Origin: Baylisascaris procyonis
Lineage: Eukaryota; Nematoda; Chromadorea; Rhabditida; Ascarididae
Direction: 5' to 3'
NCBI GenBank assembly: GCA_037389465.1
Contig: JAZARR010000197.1
Span: forward strand, 5,194,501-5,258,500
DNA length: 64,000 nucleotides
Shown here: piece by piece, positions 39,568 to 54,259 of the stretch
How positions within the stretch are numbered: the first letter of the stretch is position 1
Layout: every line of letters begins with the position of its first letter
The notes under the pieces: model-generated
What the model was told of the DNA's origin: nothing
Database searches by the model: none
What the model saw: the letters and a program-made list of their open reading frames with translations, nothing else
Program-made: the position numbers and the translations under genes

Positions 39568-42500
39568 AGAAACATCTGCTCCCATCTCCTCTCCATCCCT
39601 GCATCTTCCTGCCTCCTCTTTCCTTGCACTTCCTTTTTTCTGTCCTAATCAAGTTGCAGCAAATAAGAGATAATGTAAGGATCGCTAAATTCCACCGCTG
39701 TGCCAGCGTTCCACAGTTACAATTGTTTAATCGGAAAGGATGGATATAGACATTATGCCTAAGCAATCAGTAAATAACTGCATCACCTTTGTATTTTTAT
39801 TACTGATTAACTAAGAATCAGAAAAAATGAAAAAAAAATTTAGATATCATTCAAAAATTTACGCCTTTCGAGCGTCATTACTCCTTAAAAAAATAATTGA
39901 ATAGTTACTTAATTTCAACGAAATTTTCTATTACAATTGTTATGCTCTCTTCTGATTCCGAAAAAAAAAATACAAAGATACTTTAGAAGTGCAAACTTTA
40001 GATATTTAGAAACGATGAATAAATTTTTGTTGAAAATTATTTAGCTCCGAGAAGAAATATTTCGCTCTATTAAGTTGAATAGGCGCTATATGTTTGAACC
40101 TTAAAATAAACTTATTTCTATGTTAATAATAAATACATTCACTGAATTTACTAGTGGAAATTTTTCCGTCAATTTTTTTTTTTATTTTAAGAAATTCTGA
40201 AGATATTGGATGAATCGGACAACAACCACACTAATAGGGGAGATTAGTGAACGCTTTTCAAGGGATATTGGCAATAAGAGTGACGTATCGTAGAACGCAT
40301 TGAAAAGAAAAAAAAAACATAAATATAGCTTTTATAAACTTTTAGAAATGAATACTTATATAAATATTCAAAACAATCTTTTAAATATAGAATCTGAATA
40401 GTAATAACTGAAATTCGAGTACCAAGACAGTAGCGGCTAATATCTCTTAAAAGTTAAGGTAAGGCGTGGAGGAGAATTAATGCCAATAAAGTGAAAGAGC
40501 TAAGTCAATGTCAATTGTTTTTATCATGAAAAGCAAGGCCGAAGGCTTCAGCGCAGTACGGCTGCCGCTTAGCCCGCAGTCATATTTTTGGCTATGTCTT
40601 AAGCCAAAAAAAAAAAAAAAATTGATACGCCTTCTTAATGTGAAACAGCGCGATGGTGTATTCTTATCAAAGTTTTTGGTAAATTAAAAACCTTTCAGAC
40701 GGCTGGCAATATAATGGTTGGTACATTTATCGCCATTTCATTTGGGTCACTCGAATTCTAGATGCAATAATTAAGGTGATTTAAATAAAATGCAATGAGT
40801 TGAACTCAGCACATCTGTAGATTAAGGTGAAAGGTGAGCAATCTAATCGAACAACGTTTTATTTATTACAACATCAATATATAAAGTTGGTCAATAATTT
40901 ATTCGCAAATTCGCTCTTCGTTATGAATTATTGACGATTCCATAGAACGATACGATTAATAGTGTTTACGTTGAAAGGGGCTTCTCGTTGGAAACTTCTC
41001 GTTAGATATCTCAAAAAATTTGCATATTTTTTACCGTGAAATTGGAAAATTTTTCATTTTATTTTTTTTCTCATTTTTTAATGCTAATTTTCTCAATTTT
41101 CGACTATTCTTTATCGGTTTTGACATAATTTTTTAATAGAATTAGAGATGGCCGGAATAACTGCGCAAATTCACTATTTAACTTGCAAGTTGAACTTTCT
41201 AAATAATCGAATTTTTATGTAACTCATTGACGTTTCTTTTCTGCTGTTTCAATCCTTTTATATGTATTTTTGCAAAACGGCTTTAAATTTTTTTTTTCTT
41301 CATTTATTTTCTTTATTAAACGTCACTTGAATGCTATCAAATTTGCGATATTCTTTCACGTTCGTTCAAATGAATAAGAGAAGGAATACGATATTCCTAC
41401 TGTATGTGATTCATGCATAAATTTGAAATTCTTTGTTTTCCTTACTACTTCAGTTTCTTATACGTTATTAATCTGTAATGGTTGTACCGTAAGATTCTTA
41501 CCGTAGTAGAAAAAACAACAACTTTGTAGTTCATTCCATATGTAGTTTATTCAGAATTAGACAATGCATTAAAATAATTCAAGAAAATGAAATATAAATC
41601 GGTCAATAAAGAGGCATTACTCTTTCAATAAATTTATTATTCATACTGAGTATCCTATTGTTATATAAAGGGTACTCATTTCAACAATTATTTGCCCCTA
41701 TTGATTACCTGATAATACTGATTACCTGATTGATTATCTAATATTATCTGCACAAATTAAAGCTGGAAAAAAGGTTTATTTTTTCGTTAAGCGTTAAGAT
41801 TGATTTCTTCCAGGAATAATCAACCAGCACCGAATCGGCATATGAAATAGAATCAGCGAGATGTTAGTGATGACATTTACGATCTTTGCATCATTTCAAC
41901 CACCGCATATTAGAGCTATAGGTTGAAAAAATTCTACAATTGTAAAATTCTTATAGCTTCAAGTTGCAAATTTTGAGCTCTTAGGTTCAAATAGTCGATA
42001 GTCGATATTTTTTACATATTGTTCCATATTGCTATTGTGTGCTATAAATTCCGGAAAATCTTGAAGAAGATTTACTTAGTGTAAAGGAAGAGGAAAGAAG
42101 AAAGGGAGAATATTTCTGCTACCAAAATTAAGAGTCATTTTTAGTGTTTGACAATAGTCAAGAAGGATGTTTATTAACGAAATAAAAGAATATTGAAATG
42201 GAATTTTTTTTTCTTGAAAAATTCCAACAGAGATTGATCTGATATTGTTCGATATTTGGTCACCTCAAGAGCACGAATAAATAGCCAAAAGTGGATAAAT
42301 TATTGCTAGCAAAACGATAGCGTAGTGGTTATTTGTCACTCAAAAAGGACGCATTTATCAGCGTCAGTAAAGCATGTTATTCGTGACAGCTCATCACTGC
42401 CACAAAATTTCGTCGATAAACGGAGGCGTTCTCAAAAATAAATGAATAACTCGATATACAAACAACCTCCATAGTTCAATTGTTCCGAAATAGGTTTTAG

Positions 42501-42933
42501 CATACTGCATTTGCTAAAATTAAAAAAAAAAATTCTTAGTGCCAGCCGATTGCGTGTTTCAAGAGAATTGAGGGCAAGGAAGTTTTCTGAGTCATTGAGA
42601 AGTTTTCTATTGGTAAATTTTTCGATAATTTTCTCTCTCATCAATTTTAAGGACGCTTTTCTAATAATGGACAGAAATTTTAGAGAGAAGCTCATTCTTG
42701 AGTTGAAAACTATATGGAAGACCTCAGTTGTAAAATTGAGAGATATTGAAGATCCTTAGATGGATTAATAGAGATCTAAAATAACAGGAAAAAAGAGAAG
42801 AAATAACAGAAAGCTCTCTTCTAATACGAGCTCATTTCAAAAGAAAGTACTTCTTGCAGACAGCCTTCCTAGAAAAACTTGGAAGATTCGGGGACCATTT
42901 TCGATTAGAAGGACCATTCTGAGCACGAGATGT

Positions 42934-42944
42934 TATATATATAT

Positions 42945-43021
<77 letters not shown>
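42934..43021. repeat. (AT)n microsatellite
   Basis: AT dinucleotides interrupted once by ACATAC near 42948. Open frames of Y-I repeats on the minus strand are artefacts. Confidence 0.97.
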
Positions 43022-43027
<6 letters not shown>

Positions 43028-45797
43028 AAAAACATAACTTCCTAAATTCATCTTGCAGCATATATACCATATATAGCATTTAAAGTACAAGTTACACAGT
43101 TCGGCACATAACTACGCTTTTTTTTGCATTTAATCGTTAAGTGACGAAAAAAAAAAAGATTTCTGCAAGCGAAAATAAACATATCAAATTTGTAATTCGA
43201 GGTCTTCATACTTATGAACTATTTGTGGCCAATATCACTTAGAGAAAACAACGAAGAATACCTCATAACGTAACGCAATGAAATTCGATTGCTGTCGTCG
43301 GTGAATTCATCTCGCTAGCAAGCACAATTTTTTTTTTTATTCCATTGTTCACTCCATTCTTCAAGGAATCTTTGTAGATCTTTGACGTCTTGTGGTCTTT
43401 TATTATTGTGTTCACTTTACATACATATTTAATGCACATTAGAGTTTCATGCAAGTGAACTTTAACAATTCCCTTTATCATCCAATTCATCTAAAAATCT
43501 TTTCTTATCAACTGAAGATAATAAAGTGATTTATGAAAGCTGTTGAAAGATAATATTACTAATACTACTAATTAATTAAACACCTATACCATAATTGAAT
43601 AGGTATAATTACTTTCTCTAGGAACATCTATGTGATGCAAGTTCGACAACAACAGAATACTGAGTAATCTGTAGTATTCGAATGCGTTGAACAAGGTCGA
43701 ACAATACAAATCGTTATGTTTCTAACATTATTCAGAATTGTTAAACACAAAATATGTTAGCTTGAAGGAGTATTTTGCACTTGTTGTTCCTTATTTAAAG
43801 AAAATTATGAGGAACTATGCAGAATATTTCTATTGGAATTGTCTCTTCCGGAAGGAATATTCCGGAAGAAAGTTTTAAACGGAACGAAAAATTTTCGTTA
43901 AAAAGACGCTATAATTGAATTTCGTCAATTTAAATTTCTTATGTTTAATATATATGTAGCAACTTTGCAATTTGTGTTTTTCTTCATTTACCTATAGTTA
44001 GAAGAAGAGGAAGGAATAAAAATTTTATTTATGTTGTATATAGTGAAAATTTCATTGATATATGAAATGAAGATTTAAAAAAAAAGGTATAAAATATATT
44101 TTTAATTATGTAAATATAAAAAAATATATTTAAAAGGATACAAAATTTATTTTTTTTTTAATGTTAATACACATAAGAACTGAATATAAACTACGAAAAA
44201 ATTTGTCAAATAGCCAAAATATTAATAACGTGAATACAAACAATAATATTTATTTATTTTTATTTATTTATTTATTTATTTCAATCAACATAGCATTCAT
44301 TACAAATGAAGGTCTCTTCATATCGTAAAACAATAATAAAGCATTGAAAATATTGTAGCTAAATGCAATGAAAGCTTATAGGCGAAAGTCGTTCCAAGCA
44401 TTGAATAATCGTAAACTGGCCTTTGTTGAGAGTTCATATACCACTCATTTCCCCTCCTTCCCCCTCTGACCTCCCTGAATTTGATAGGGAAAGGCTCGAA
44501 ATGCGGGGAGGAGGTATTCATCCACAAATCACAAGAATTTTTGAGAATTTTGTATGGCCCAATTGAAATGATTGAACTTCATCATAGGCGAGGAAGGAGT
44601 ATAGGGCTCTGCATATATGTGACTCTGAAAGAAGAGCTAATCTCTGCTATTACATAAACCTCGCACATAGCCATCGTAGTAGAAATTTTATACTATTATA
44701 TAAGAAGTTTCTACGGAATGAACGAAATTGCGATTTATAATGTCAGTAATTTCCTGCTCTAATAAGCGTCTATTTAGTGAAAAAATAAGATTGTAATGAG
44801 CTCCTCTTTACAATTCAATGAAAAATATGTAATTTTCATTGTAATATGTAATTCGGTGAAAAAATATACGTCTATGAGTGATTTCATTGTAATTCAATGA
44901 AAAAATGTGCGCTGAAAAATATGAGTTCGAACTTTGAATAAAAATTCAAAATTTCTATAGAATTACAAACAGAAAATATCAACGCTATCCGCAACGATCA
45001 TACTTCACCTGGGATATTTAAATAAAAACAGTATGCAAAAATATTCGTTATCACAACTATGCATTCCATAGCTTAGATGGAGGCGGAAAGGAAAAAAATT
45101 GAATAGCTAAATCGGAAAAATTAATAAAAAAAGCAAAAATAAGATTGCAATGAGTTCGTCAAAAAGTTTGCAATGAAGTTTCGATGATTGCAATGAGTTG
45201 GCGAAACAGGGAACTTAACTTCCGTTTATGAGAGACAATCGTTGAAAATATTTGTGTTCTTTGATGTTCTATTAATTAAAATTAGTGTCATGATAGATTC
45301 TATTGATTATTTTTATTCCATCGATAGACATTTCGAAGTAGGAAGAAACTCGATCTTATGACTGATGAATATTGATTGATTTCAGTCTTTTTAGACATGG
45401 ATAAAAATTTATTTATTACGATTTTAGCGCTAAATTTTTGAAAATTTTAAAAATTACAATGCGCTTTCCCACTTAAAAAATTCCGCATTAATGAAGATTG
45501 AGATTGATCGGCTCCTTCATGCCCGCATTGTGCAGCATCTCTGGGTTTTCAACGAACCGGAAGTTCGCCTACATGGACATGTCATTGGTCCGTCATTGCG
45601 ATTAAAATCGCATAAATAATATGCATATCATTAAAGCAAAGATCATTGTGAATTGTCCCTAATTAAGAGCAATAAAGGTGCTAGATCTACTTGCGACTAT
45701 TGTGTCGTACAAATTGAGACGTGTAATTGGCATTCCACCTAAAGTCTCGAAATCGGTTCTCTCAGCTAACAATTGGGGTCAAAAAATTGAGTGAAGA

Positions 45798-45819
45798 GGG
45801 GGAGGGGGTGGGGAGGGGG
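45798..45819 (+). other. strong G-quadruplex motif
   Basis: Four guanine runs of 5, 5, 4 and 5 separated by single-base loops A, T and A. This is the most stable-looking quadruplex pattern in the window. No gene is next to it. Confidence 0.75.
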
Positions 45820-48415
45820 AGAGGCAATGTTTAAATCGGACGATATTTCTGGTATACCTAAAAACTGGAGCATTTTCCAAAGATTGAAATGTTATTTAAA
45901 AATTCAAAGCTGTTATTTCTCTCTCCCCGCATGGTTAGGGAATTTTTAAAGATCTACTTTTATTGTATGTTGAAGTGACATAAAAATTTGACTATAAATC
46001 GCCGAAAATTAAAATTTATTGTAAAATTATAAATTTGGCTATTGTAGTTATTTGGCTACAATAAATGCAGATATATTGGCTGATGTCGGAAGGTTTACAA
46101 ATGATGGGCGATTTTGAAGAGTGAAAGGAAGTGAATAAACGTTAAACGTGGCTCGATAATGCGATACGGGATGTCGATGGACATTTGCGCCATATGCCTA
46201 ATCTTTAGACGCTTTTAATTTTAATACTGCATCGCAAATATGTGTGCTAATGACTTGAGTGGCATCGATTTTTGCAAGAATCGAGCGTTACACAAAAGAT
46301 TTTGTGGGAATTTCGGCGAGGAATAATATGAATATTTAGCACATTAGTTGAATAACATGCGGGAAAAAAATGCCATTATAGAATATTTTTTAAACGAATT
46401 TCTTTTATTTAATTTTTTAATGAATATTTTTGTTAACCAAAGAGAAATTTTATAAAGAAATATTTTTCAAAGTGACGTCAGCAATAGTTATTGATAGAGT
46501 GCTGTATCAGTTGAATTCACAAATAAGTGCCCTCGAGGTTATATGGGTTAAAATTGCTGACAATAATAGAAATTCAAAAAATGTACCATTAAAGTCTTTT
46601 TCACTTCCACGCGGGACTGGGGAAACGCAAAGTAGCTATTTCTTCATGTGATTATTACAAATTCGTTTTAGAAAAGTAATTGGCAATAAAATACGGCGCA
46701 AATGTCTACCTAGAGATCTATGAGAGGAACGTTGAAAAAAAGTATTGATAGCGTAGATAGTAAATACAGAAATTGAATCCGATAAACGGAATTTATAGTA
46801 GAACTAACAACAATGAAGTACCATAAACATTCATCAATAATTTGAGATCATTTTCATAAGAAAAGAATTTTTATTATTGGCAAATATCTGTTAAATTTTA
46901 ACAACTTTCATATAAATATATTTGTTTCTTTCAAAAAGTTTTTATTTTATTGCTGAACATTTTTATAGGATATCAATTTCGTCGCTGAAAATTCATGTAA
47001 ATTTTAAATTTAAAAAAAAAACAATCCCAAAAACGATCAATTTTTTTCACTAAAATTCAACGATGAAATAATATGACATTGAAAATAAATGAATAAAAAT
47101 TTTAGATCATATAATCGAAATTGCTGGAAAAATTCGCCCTTTCTGAGTGATTCAATATAGACTTGAAAGTGATAAACCTGAAATTAATAAACAATTCTTA
47201 ATTGGACTAACCTGAATTTAAAAATAGTGAACTTGGAACCATAACTAAACCTTCAATAAAGCAATCTCGATTTGTATATTATTAACTATAACTTAAATTA
47301 TTTAAATTTAAATGATACCCGAGTATCAAGAATATCTGCAGCTAATAAACCGAAAGAGACGAATAAGAAGATCAAAAATGGCAAAAGGTAATAGCAGAGG
47401 CGACTATTAAGGGCGTTTTCTTATAAGGCTAGTGGGCGTTGTGCAGTTAGTACTGCACTATTTATTGCATAAAAAATTTCGCCTAAAATATCACATTTAT
47501 GTCGTTATATATACATTAATACGGTAGCAGTCTATTCTATGCGTTTCTGTGATTTAGGAATTTTATTAAAGGAAAATAATGGTACCAATATTTTCGATAC
47601 TTACCTAATATTATTCATGGTACTTAAGACATTTTAAAATGGTATTATTCAAATACATTACTAAATGTGGGGCTATCTCATTGACCACTACTATGGAAGA
47701 TTATTTGAAAATGATAAAACAAAAAAAAAAAATATGTGGAAATGATTGAGATTCATATCAATATGATCACCTCCAATCATATTTCTTAAGTTATTACATT
47801 TATATCAAAGAGCGATCCAATCAAAAATGATATAAACATGTAGATTTTTTTATTTACTACGGTATTCAAATTTCATCGATGACCCACCCAAAAAAGGGAC
47901 TTTAAATAAATTTTAATAAACTAAATGTGAGCTAGAAGATGGCTAATTCTTTTTCACATTTTTTTTTGAACGTTTAATTCACTTGACGTAAATTTAATCG
48001 CGGCTATAAAATTGCCTGCGGGCAGATCTTTCAGCTAAAGCCAAAATTATGGACATCAGATGCACTTCAGAAAAAGGATTAACAATCTCTGTGTTAAGCG
48101 TTTCAAAAGCATCTACAAACATTTCGAATTGAGTTGTAGCAAAAAAAGAGACAGCGCTAAATTTGGTTTGTTTCCAAAATGTGAGGAAAGCTGCAACTTT
48201 TTCTCCGTTATAATTAAAAAATTATTTTCATAGAATGTGCGAAATAAGAGTGCTAAAAAATAATGTGGGAAAAATATTGAAATTTTTTTCATTTTCATTT
48301 ATAATATTTGTGCAAATTTTTCCACTTTTCAATAGTTCTATTCAAATTATACCTCCCTCTTTTATAAGTCATTTATTCGGCTATAAATAAATTTTTAAGT
48401 TAGCGATCATAAAGT

Positions 48416-48484
48416 TCTGTGTTATAAAAATTTTTTGTGTTATAAAAAATATTTGTGTTGTAAAAATTTTTGTCTTATAAAAAT
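48416..48484. repeat. tandem repeat, about 18-19-bp period, four copies
   Basis: Imperfect copies of TGTGTTATAAAAATTTTT, with the last reading TGTCTTATAAAAAT. Confidence 0.85.
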
Positions 48485-50262
48485 CTAACGAGAGTAAATA
48501 GGTATTATGAATTTTAATGCCATCATCGAGCAATGGCCTAGTTCTTTTTTTCATTTAAAAACGTTCATTTTTTCTACGTTTTCATAACTAGACATTTAAC
48601 AACTAAAGGTGACATTTCGTGATATTTTAGAAAAAAATGAAGCATTAGGAGTGAGATTGCGAAAGGTTTTTTTTAGACAATATTGCATTACGGTATTCTA
48701 TTGATTTAGTATACTGTAGATTCTCGAAATTGATTGTTAAAATTTTTGCATGGTTGTCTGTATTATGTTAATATGAAATAAGTTGTTATCTTAATGTTAC
48801 GGTGGTCTTTTTCTGTGATCTAACCTGAAGAGATATGTCTATAGGTATGATGGAATGGAATAGAACTAGAAAAAATTTCGTTGCTAAAGTTCCCTTTAAA
48901 CTGAAATATAGAACTCGAAAATATAGCAGCATTGTTTAAAATTAAAAAAAATTTTAGCTGTTGTTTAATGAAATTTAGAGTATTGATTGAGAATTTCTGG
49001 CTAAATCGCTGGAGTCCGATCTTTCAAAATTAGTCGCTTAGGAATCCGGGAAAATTTACTAACAATTTTATGTAAAAATCGGCGACCTTAGATGAAATAA
49101 GGTAAAACTTTAGATAAGAAGTGTAGTTTCATAGATAGAGCCCAATGTTGCAAGGCTTCAATGCTTTTATTAAAGTATGAACGAGCAAATATAATTGGAA
49201 AATTTATACAGCAGAGATAAATTTCCAACACTAACAAATAATATTTTAAATTACAGAGAAAAAAAAACAAATTTCATTAAAGAAATGCATTTGCAAAAAA
49301 TTAACTTCAATATGTTAGTGATAAAAGTTAATTTTTTTCAGAAAAAAACACACTATAACTTCCTAAATTTCATAGTAAATTAGCATATTGCTCATTTTAT
49401 TTCAATTCATGCGTTGCCTTTAATTCGTTTTTATGAAAGAATTACTGCCTAAAGCTTATATCCTTTTATCTTGTTAGATCAATCGTTTAAATTACCACCC
49501 ATCTGCCTCCATCTTCAAATGCCAAATCGCGATCAATGGTGAGCAATTATGCATATTTTTGCATAAATGTTTTTTTTAAATAAAAAAGAAATATTTCAAA
49601 CTTACATAAATATAAATAAATATAAAATTGAGAGTAAATATTCGAGTAGAACTTTCAATAGAGAAATAAGATCTTTATTTTAATCTCATTCTAACGTTTA
49701 AATTATTAATTTACATTAGTAAAAAGTTTTTTGAATAAACTTAATTTCTTTTTATAAAAGTAACGATTTAGTTTGCAAATTTGACTAACGCCTAAAAAAA
49801 AGTTTAAATGGCATTGAATTAAATAAACTTGAGTTGATTAACGATTGCGTATTTAAATATCTATCTGTGTAATAATAGTGAACTTGTTGAAATAGAACAA
49901 GATGTTGATGAAAAGATGACAACTTAATTTGAATATGCAATTAGACAAATTAACTCGCAACAGGATTACCTTTATTTGCGAAAGAAATATTTACTAAGCA
50001 CTATTTACGTAGACTTATTTATGAAAAAGGCACTATGGTATCTATATTACCTATATAAATCTTTAAGCTTTTCCGTTATTGATTGCCACAATCATCCTGT
50101 ATAAAAAAATACATTTACCGTTGTAAAATTCCTTGATTATTACCAATACAATATAAAATAAATTGAACGAATGTTGACGGTGGGCGGATTTTACACCGTT
50201 TTTTCTCTCCAATCGTTGGGCTTATAAGTTAGCACTCCTCCCTTCCACCACCACCTCTCAGG

Positions 50263-50295
50263 TCCCCCACCCTGTCAGCCCTCCCCCCTTCCCCC
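50263..50295 (-). other. cytosine-run tract (quadruplex type on the minus strand)
   Basis: Runs of 5, 3, 3, 6 and 5 C on the plus strand within about 33 bases. Confidence 0.5.
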
Positions 50296-51591
50296 GCCGC
50301 TTCCTGCAGTGTTGAACGTTCACGATCGTATTATAAATTAATTTTGGTTTGGATAGCCTAATATTAACAAATAAAGTTATTTTCAAGAAAATTTTCTGCG
50401 ATATCCAGAGCCATAAAATCGACGATCTCTTGCAATTTCTATGATAGATGTTCGATTTGTTAGAATTGTTGCATTTGCAACTTCGCATGCGAATTGAAAT
50501 TCTAAAGAATAATTGCATTGCAAAATATCTCTTCGATTAGTGCAAGAAAATCAGTGATTGTAATAAATAAAAATGAAATGAATAAAACATTAAAAAAGAT
50601 CATTAAAATTGCAGAGAGTATGGGGCATTAAACTAAGAAGCTTCATCAAAAATATGTTGAAATTTCTTGGCGATTTTTTTTTTTTTTTTGCAAATTCTTT
50701 GCATATTTTTGCATATTCAATCAATATTTCGTGCATTCATTGCATATTTATCAGTGATATCGATAAAATGATTGCAATTTGAGGGAGACGTCGTTGTTTT
50801 TATTATTTTTTTTTAGTTTTTTTTAGATGTAAAGCGATAGCTGCAATCAATGAAGATGGTGTTTAATAAAAACGTTGGATAAATAAGGCGATTATGACGA
50901 ATTTCATCACTAAATTTTCACATCGTTTAGAATTATCCATTCCAATAACTTGGAGATAATTAAACGAAAATTTTAATTGATCTACATTCATAGTGATTAA
51001 TATTAAAAAGACGATCGAAAATGTTGCAAATATTTGCATAAAAAATTATAGAAATTTACATAATTTTTTTGCAAATTTTGTGGAAAAAAATGCTTTTTGA
51101 AAATATGAATATTAGTTTATATTATCGTAAAATTATCTTAATCAAAGTAAAAAGTACTAAAAATTAAACAAGTACTCGCTATTTTTGCAGACAAAATTTG
51201 CATATGCCGAAAATTTCCATAATATTTGACTCATTTTCAAATCGTGATGCATTTGAAGATTGAATATGAGTTTCGAGTAGATTAGAGAAGCAATTTGGTA
51301 AGGAATGATCTATGTTCGCTGATACTGCAAAGAAAAAAAAATGATGAGAAAACGCGCCAACAAGGATGGCACGATATGCGTTTTTTGTATTTCATTGCAG
51401 CAGCGTAATTGGTTGCGAACACGAAAACGGTGATAAAATGGGCGTCTTCGATTTGGTTTTATAGAAAAATAGCGCTGTAAACTTTGATGCTTTCCGATGT
51501 AAAAGTTGATTGATGAAGAGTAAAGGAATCGAACATATGAAATATTCCCATAATGTAGATTTTATTCATCAAATTTTACACACCACAAACT

Positions 51592-51707
51592 TTAGCAGAC
51601 ACACATACATCAGACATCCACAGCTACGATATTGTTATTAAACGTATCTTTGGCAGACACACAGACATCGGACATCCACAGACACGACATTATTATTATA
51701 CGCTTTG
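51592..51707. repeat. tandem duplication, 59-bp period
   Basis: Two copies of a unit starting GCAGACACACA and including GACATCCACAG and a TTATTA stretch; the second starts near 51652. About 85 percent alike by eye. Confidence 0.88.
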
Positions 51708-53777
51708 TAAAACATAAAAAAAACAGATAAAAAGCAAAACGCATAAAAACGCATACAACAAGACGCATCAATTAAATCATTCTATGTGGAGTGTTTATTA
51801 CTAAAATGTGAAATTTTCTTTTTTTTTTCTGAATATTTTCGAGTGGAATATATTTGAGCGATTCAAAAAATGTGGAATAGATTTGCACACGAATAGTTGG
51901 GGCAACAGATGTTTCAAATGCATTCAGCATTCTATAAACAAATTTTAGCATTCTATGTGGACGATGAAATAAACAAAACGAAGGCATTTCACTTAAGCCA
52001 TCATCAATCGAATAACGTACTCATCGAGTTCCGCTAGTTAAATTGTTTTTATTAACTCCCAATTAGATTTTTATTATGAGAAATATTTTTCGGAAAAAAA
52101 TTTCTTAGCATAATTAACTAATGAACTTTTTAATGTTAACTTCAACGCTTAAGTTCGAAAATTAATCGATAAATTGGTTTTTTTGTGGAGTAAAAATAGA
52201 TTGACGGATCTAATCTCACTCAGCATGTAGAGAAATTTTTTAGCTGCAATAATATCCGGAAAAAAAAACGGGAAAAACGGGAAAACGGGAAAAGCTGTTT
52301 GGCTTTATTATAATTGCAGTGAAATAAAAGAAACGATTTGCTAGGTAATAAAAAGAATTGTACTTTTGAATGCAATATTCGTGTATGTAAGGAAATATTC
52401 TCATAGAGCCCAAAATTGAAGATAAAAATGCAGTTATAATATGCAAATTATGGAAAATTTAGGGAAAGTATGACATTTTTGAGAGAATTTAAACCGATTC
52501 GAAAAATTTCAATGCTCTATCCGCACTTCTACGTTCGCTAGGAATAGATAGATCGGGCATTACCTTTTTTTTTTCGCGATTTTGCATGGGAAAAAAATTC
52601 TATTCCATAGGATATCTATCAACAAATTCCCGTTTTGCAAAAAAATTTTACACTCTAAATTTTTGATAATTTGTTTGTTAAATTTTCATTCTCGATTGAT
52701 ATAAAAAAATTTCAATGGAAAATTTTTTTTCTCTTTGAAAATTTTTTTTCGTCGAATTAGTTGTGGATTTTGAAATTGCATTTACATAAAATAGCCGCTT
52801 AGATTGATCAATTTTATTTTTTAGTTTCGTATTTTCCATTTTCTGTTAGATTTTCTTTTCTTTTTTTTTTTTGATTTTTCGCTGAAGTCAACCAAATCGG
52901 TTCCCTCTCACAGAATGTTTTCCCAGGTCTTCAGATGTTTCGCTTGTAAATAAATATTTTCGTACATGTGAGAGGGGGATGAGAGAGGGAAGGTAAGAAT
53001 GGAGAGAGGAACGAAGGGAGGGACGGAGAGTGGAGGAAGTAGTTGATAGATTGGTTGAGGGAGAGCGAATGAGTAATAAAAATAGAATAGGAATATCGTT
53101 AAGAGCAAGCAAATATTAAAATTAAGGCAGCCGTTTTTGGTTGATATTAATGTTGTCTGCTGGAGAAGCAATCAATCACTATTATGATGGTTTTATTTCA
53201 CGCAAAATTTCAATCGTTTCGAAAAAAATTTTTTTTCCCGGAAAAGAACGAATTGAGAAATTTTTCTGCTTCTCTTCATCAATCATCGTTGATGAATATA
53301 AAAATGCAAAAAAACCCAATTTTTTAATCATTAAAAAATTCCAATTTTCCGTGCGTTGGAAGAATATTTTCCAATCTTTTCATGTGGAATATTTCAATTT
53401 AAAAGCGTTTTTTTTTTGCATATTTAAGGGATATTTGATGCAGTTAATTATTAATTGCGTGAATATTTTATTCAAATGTAATCGGCTAATTGCTTTCGTT
53501 TTCAAAAATTCCACAAAATGATAAACATATGTGAAGCAGATGGTGGTTATTGATGTGAAGAGGAAGTAAAGCTGTGTGCAATAAATAACTTAAATAACGC
53601 CTCTAGCAACCTTTTTGTATAGTGCAATCCACTGATTTCGCTTTTAGAAAGTTCGTAATTATGAGGCGTATATCTTGATAATTTTTTAAGTTGTATTTAT
53701 AATAATTTGGCCATGGTAATATCTATTAATTTCATCAAATCATATGATGCTCATGTAAGAAGTCCAATCAATTAATG

Positions 53778-53898
<121 letters not shown>

Positions 53899-54259
53899 GT
53901 TTATTTAGGGAAAAAAAACTGAAACTGCAATTTTATTAGAGAAAAAAATTTCTCTAGCAGTGATATACTTTCTGTAGATCATTGATAACATATGCACTGA
54001 TAATTGGTTTTCCCTCTTTATCAATGCGTCGTATGATTTAGTATACCGGAATAAAAATGGTAATTTAAAGTAATGTCAGTATTACTTAATAATTTGGAAT
54101 AAAGAACTAAAATATCGTGTAATACACAAATTCTTAAGAAAAAAACTGATTACAGTAGATGACGTAGAATGTTTCAGTGCTTGAGCAGATCCATTTCAAA
54201 TTGCAATACGAAATTAAGCATTATTATTTACATGGGTACTGTACTTGCTCTTATAGGCA

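Noticed and set aside
42305..42365. tRNA A-box-like TAGCGTAGTGGTTA
   Set aside because: No B box at the right distance and no stems; a single-box match is weak evidence.
43263..43490. Minus-strand frame, and an overlapping one reading L-Q-R-F-L-E-E-W-S-E-Q-W
   Set aside because: The protein-like stretch is only about 27 codons between stops, without splice sites or family match.
53141..53521. 126-codon plus-strand open frame, the longest single frame in the window
   Set aside because: AT-driven composition rich in F, I, K and N, no domain, no signal peptide, no splice or promoter context; a chance frame is more likely.
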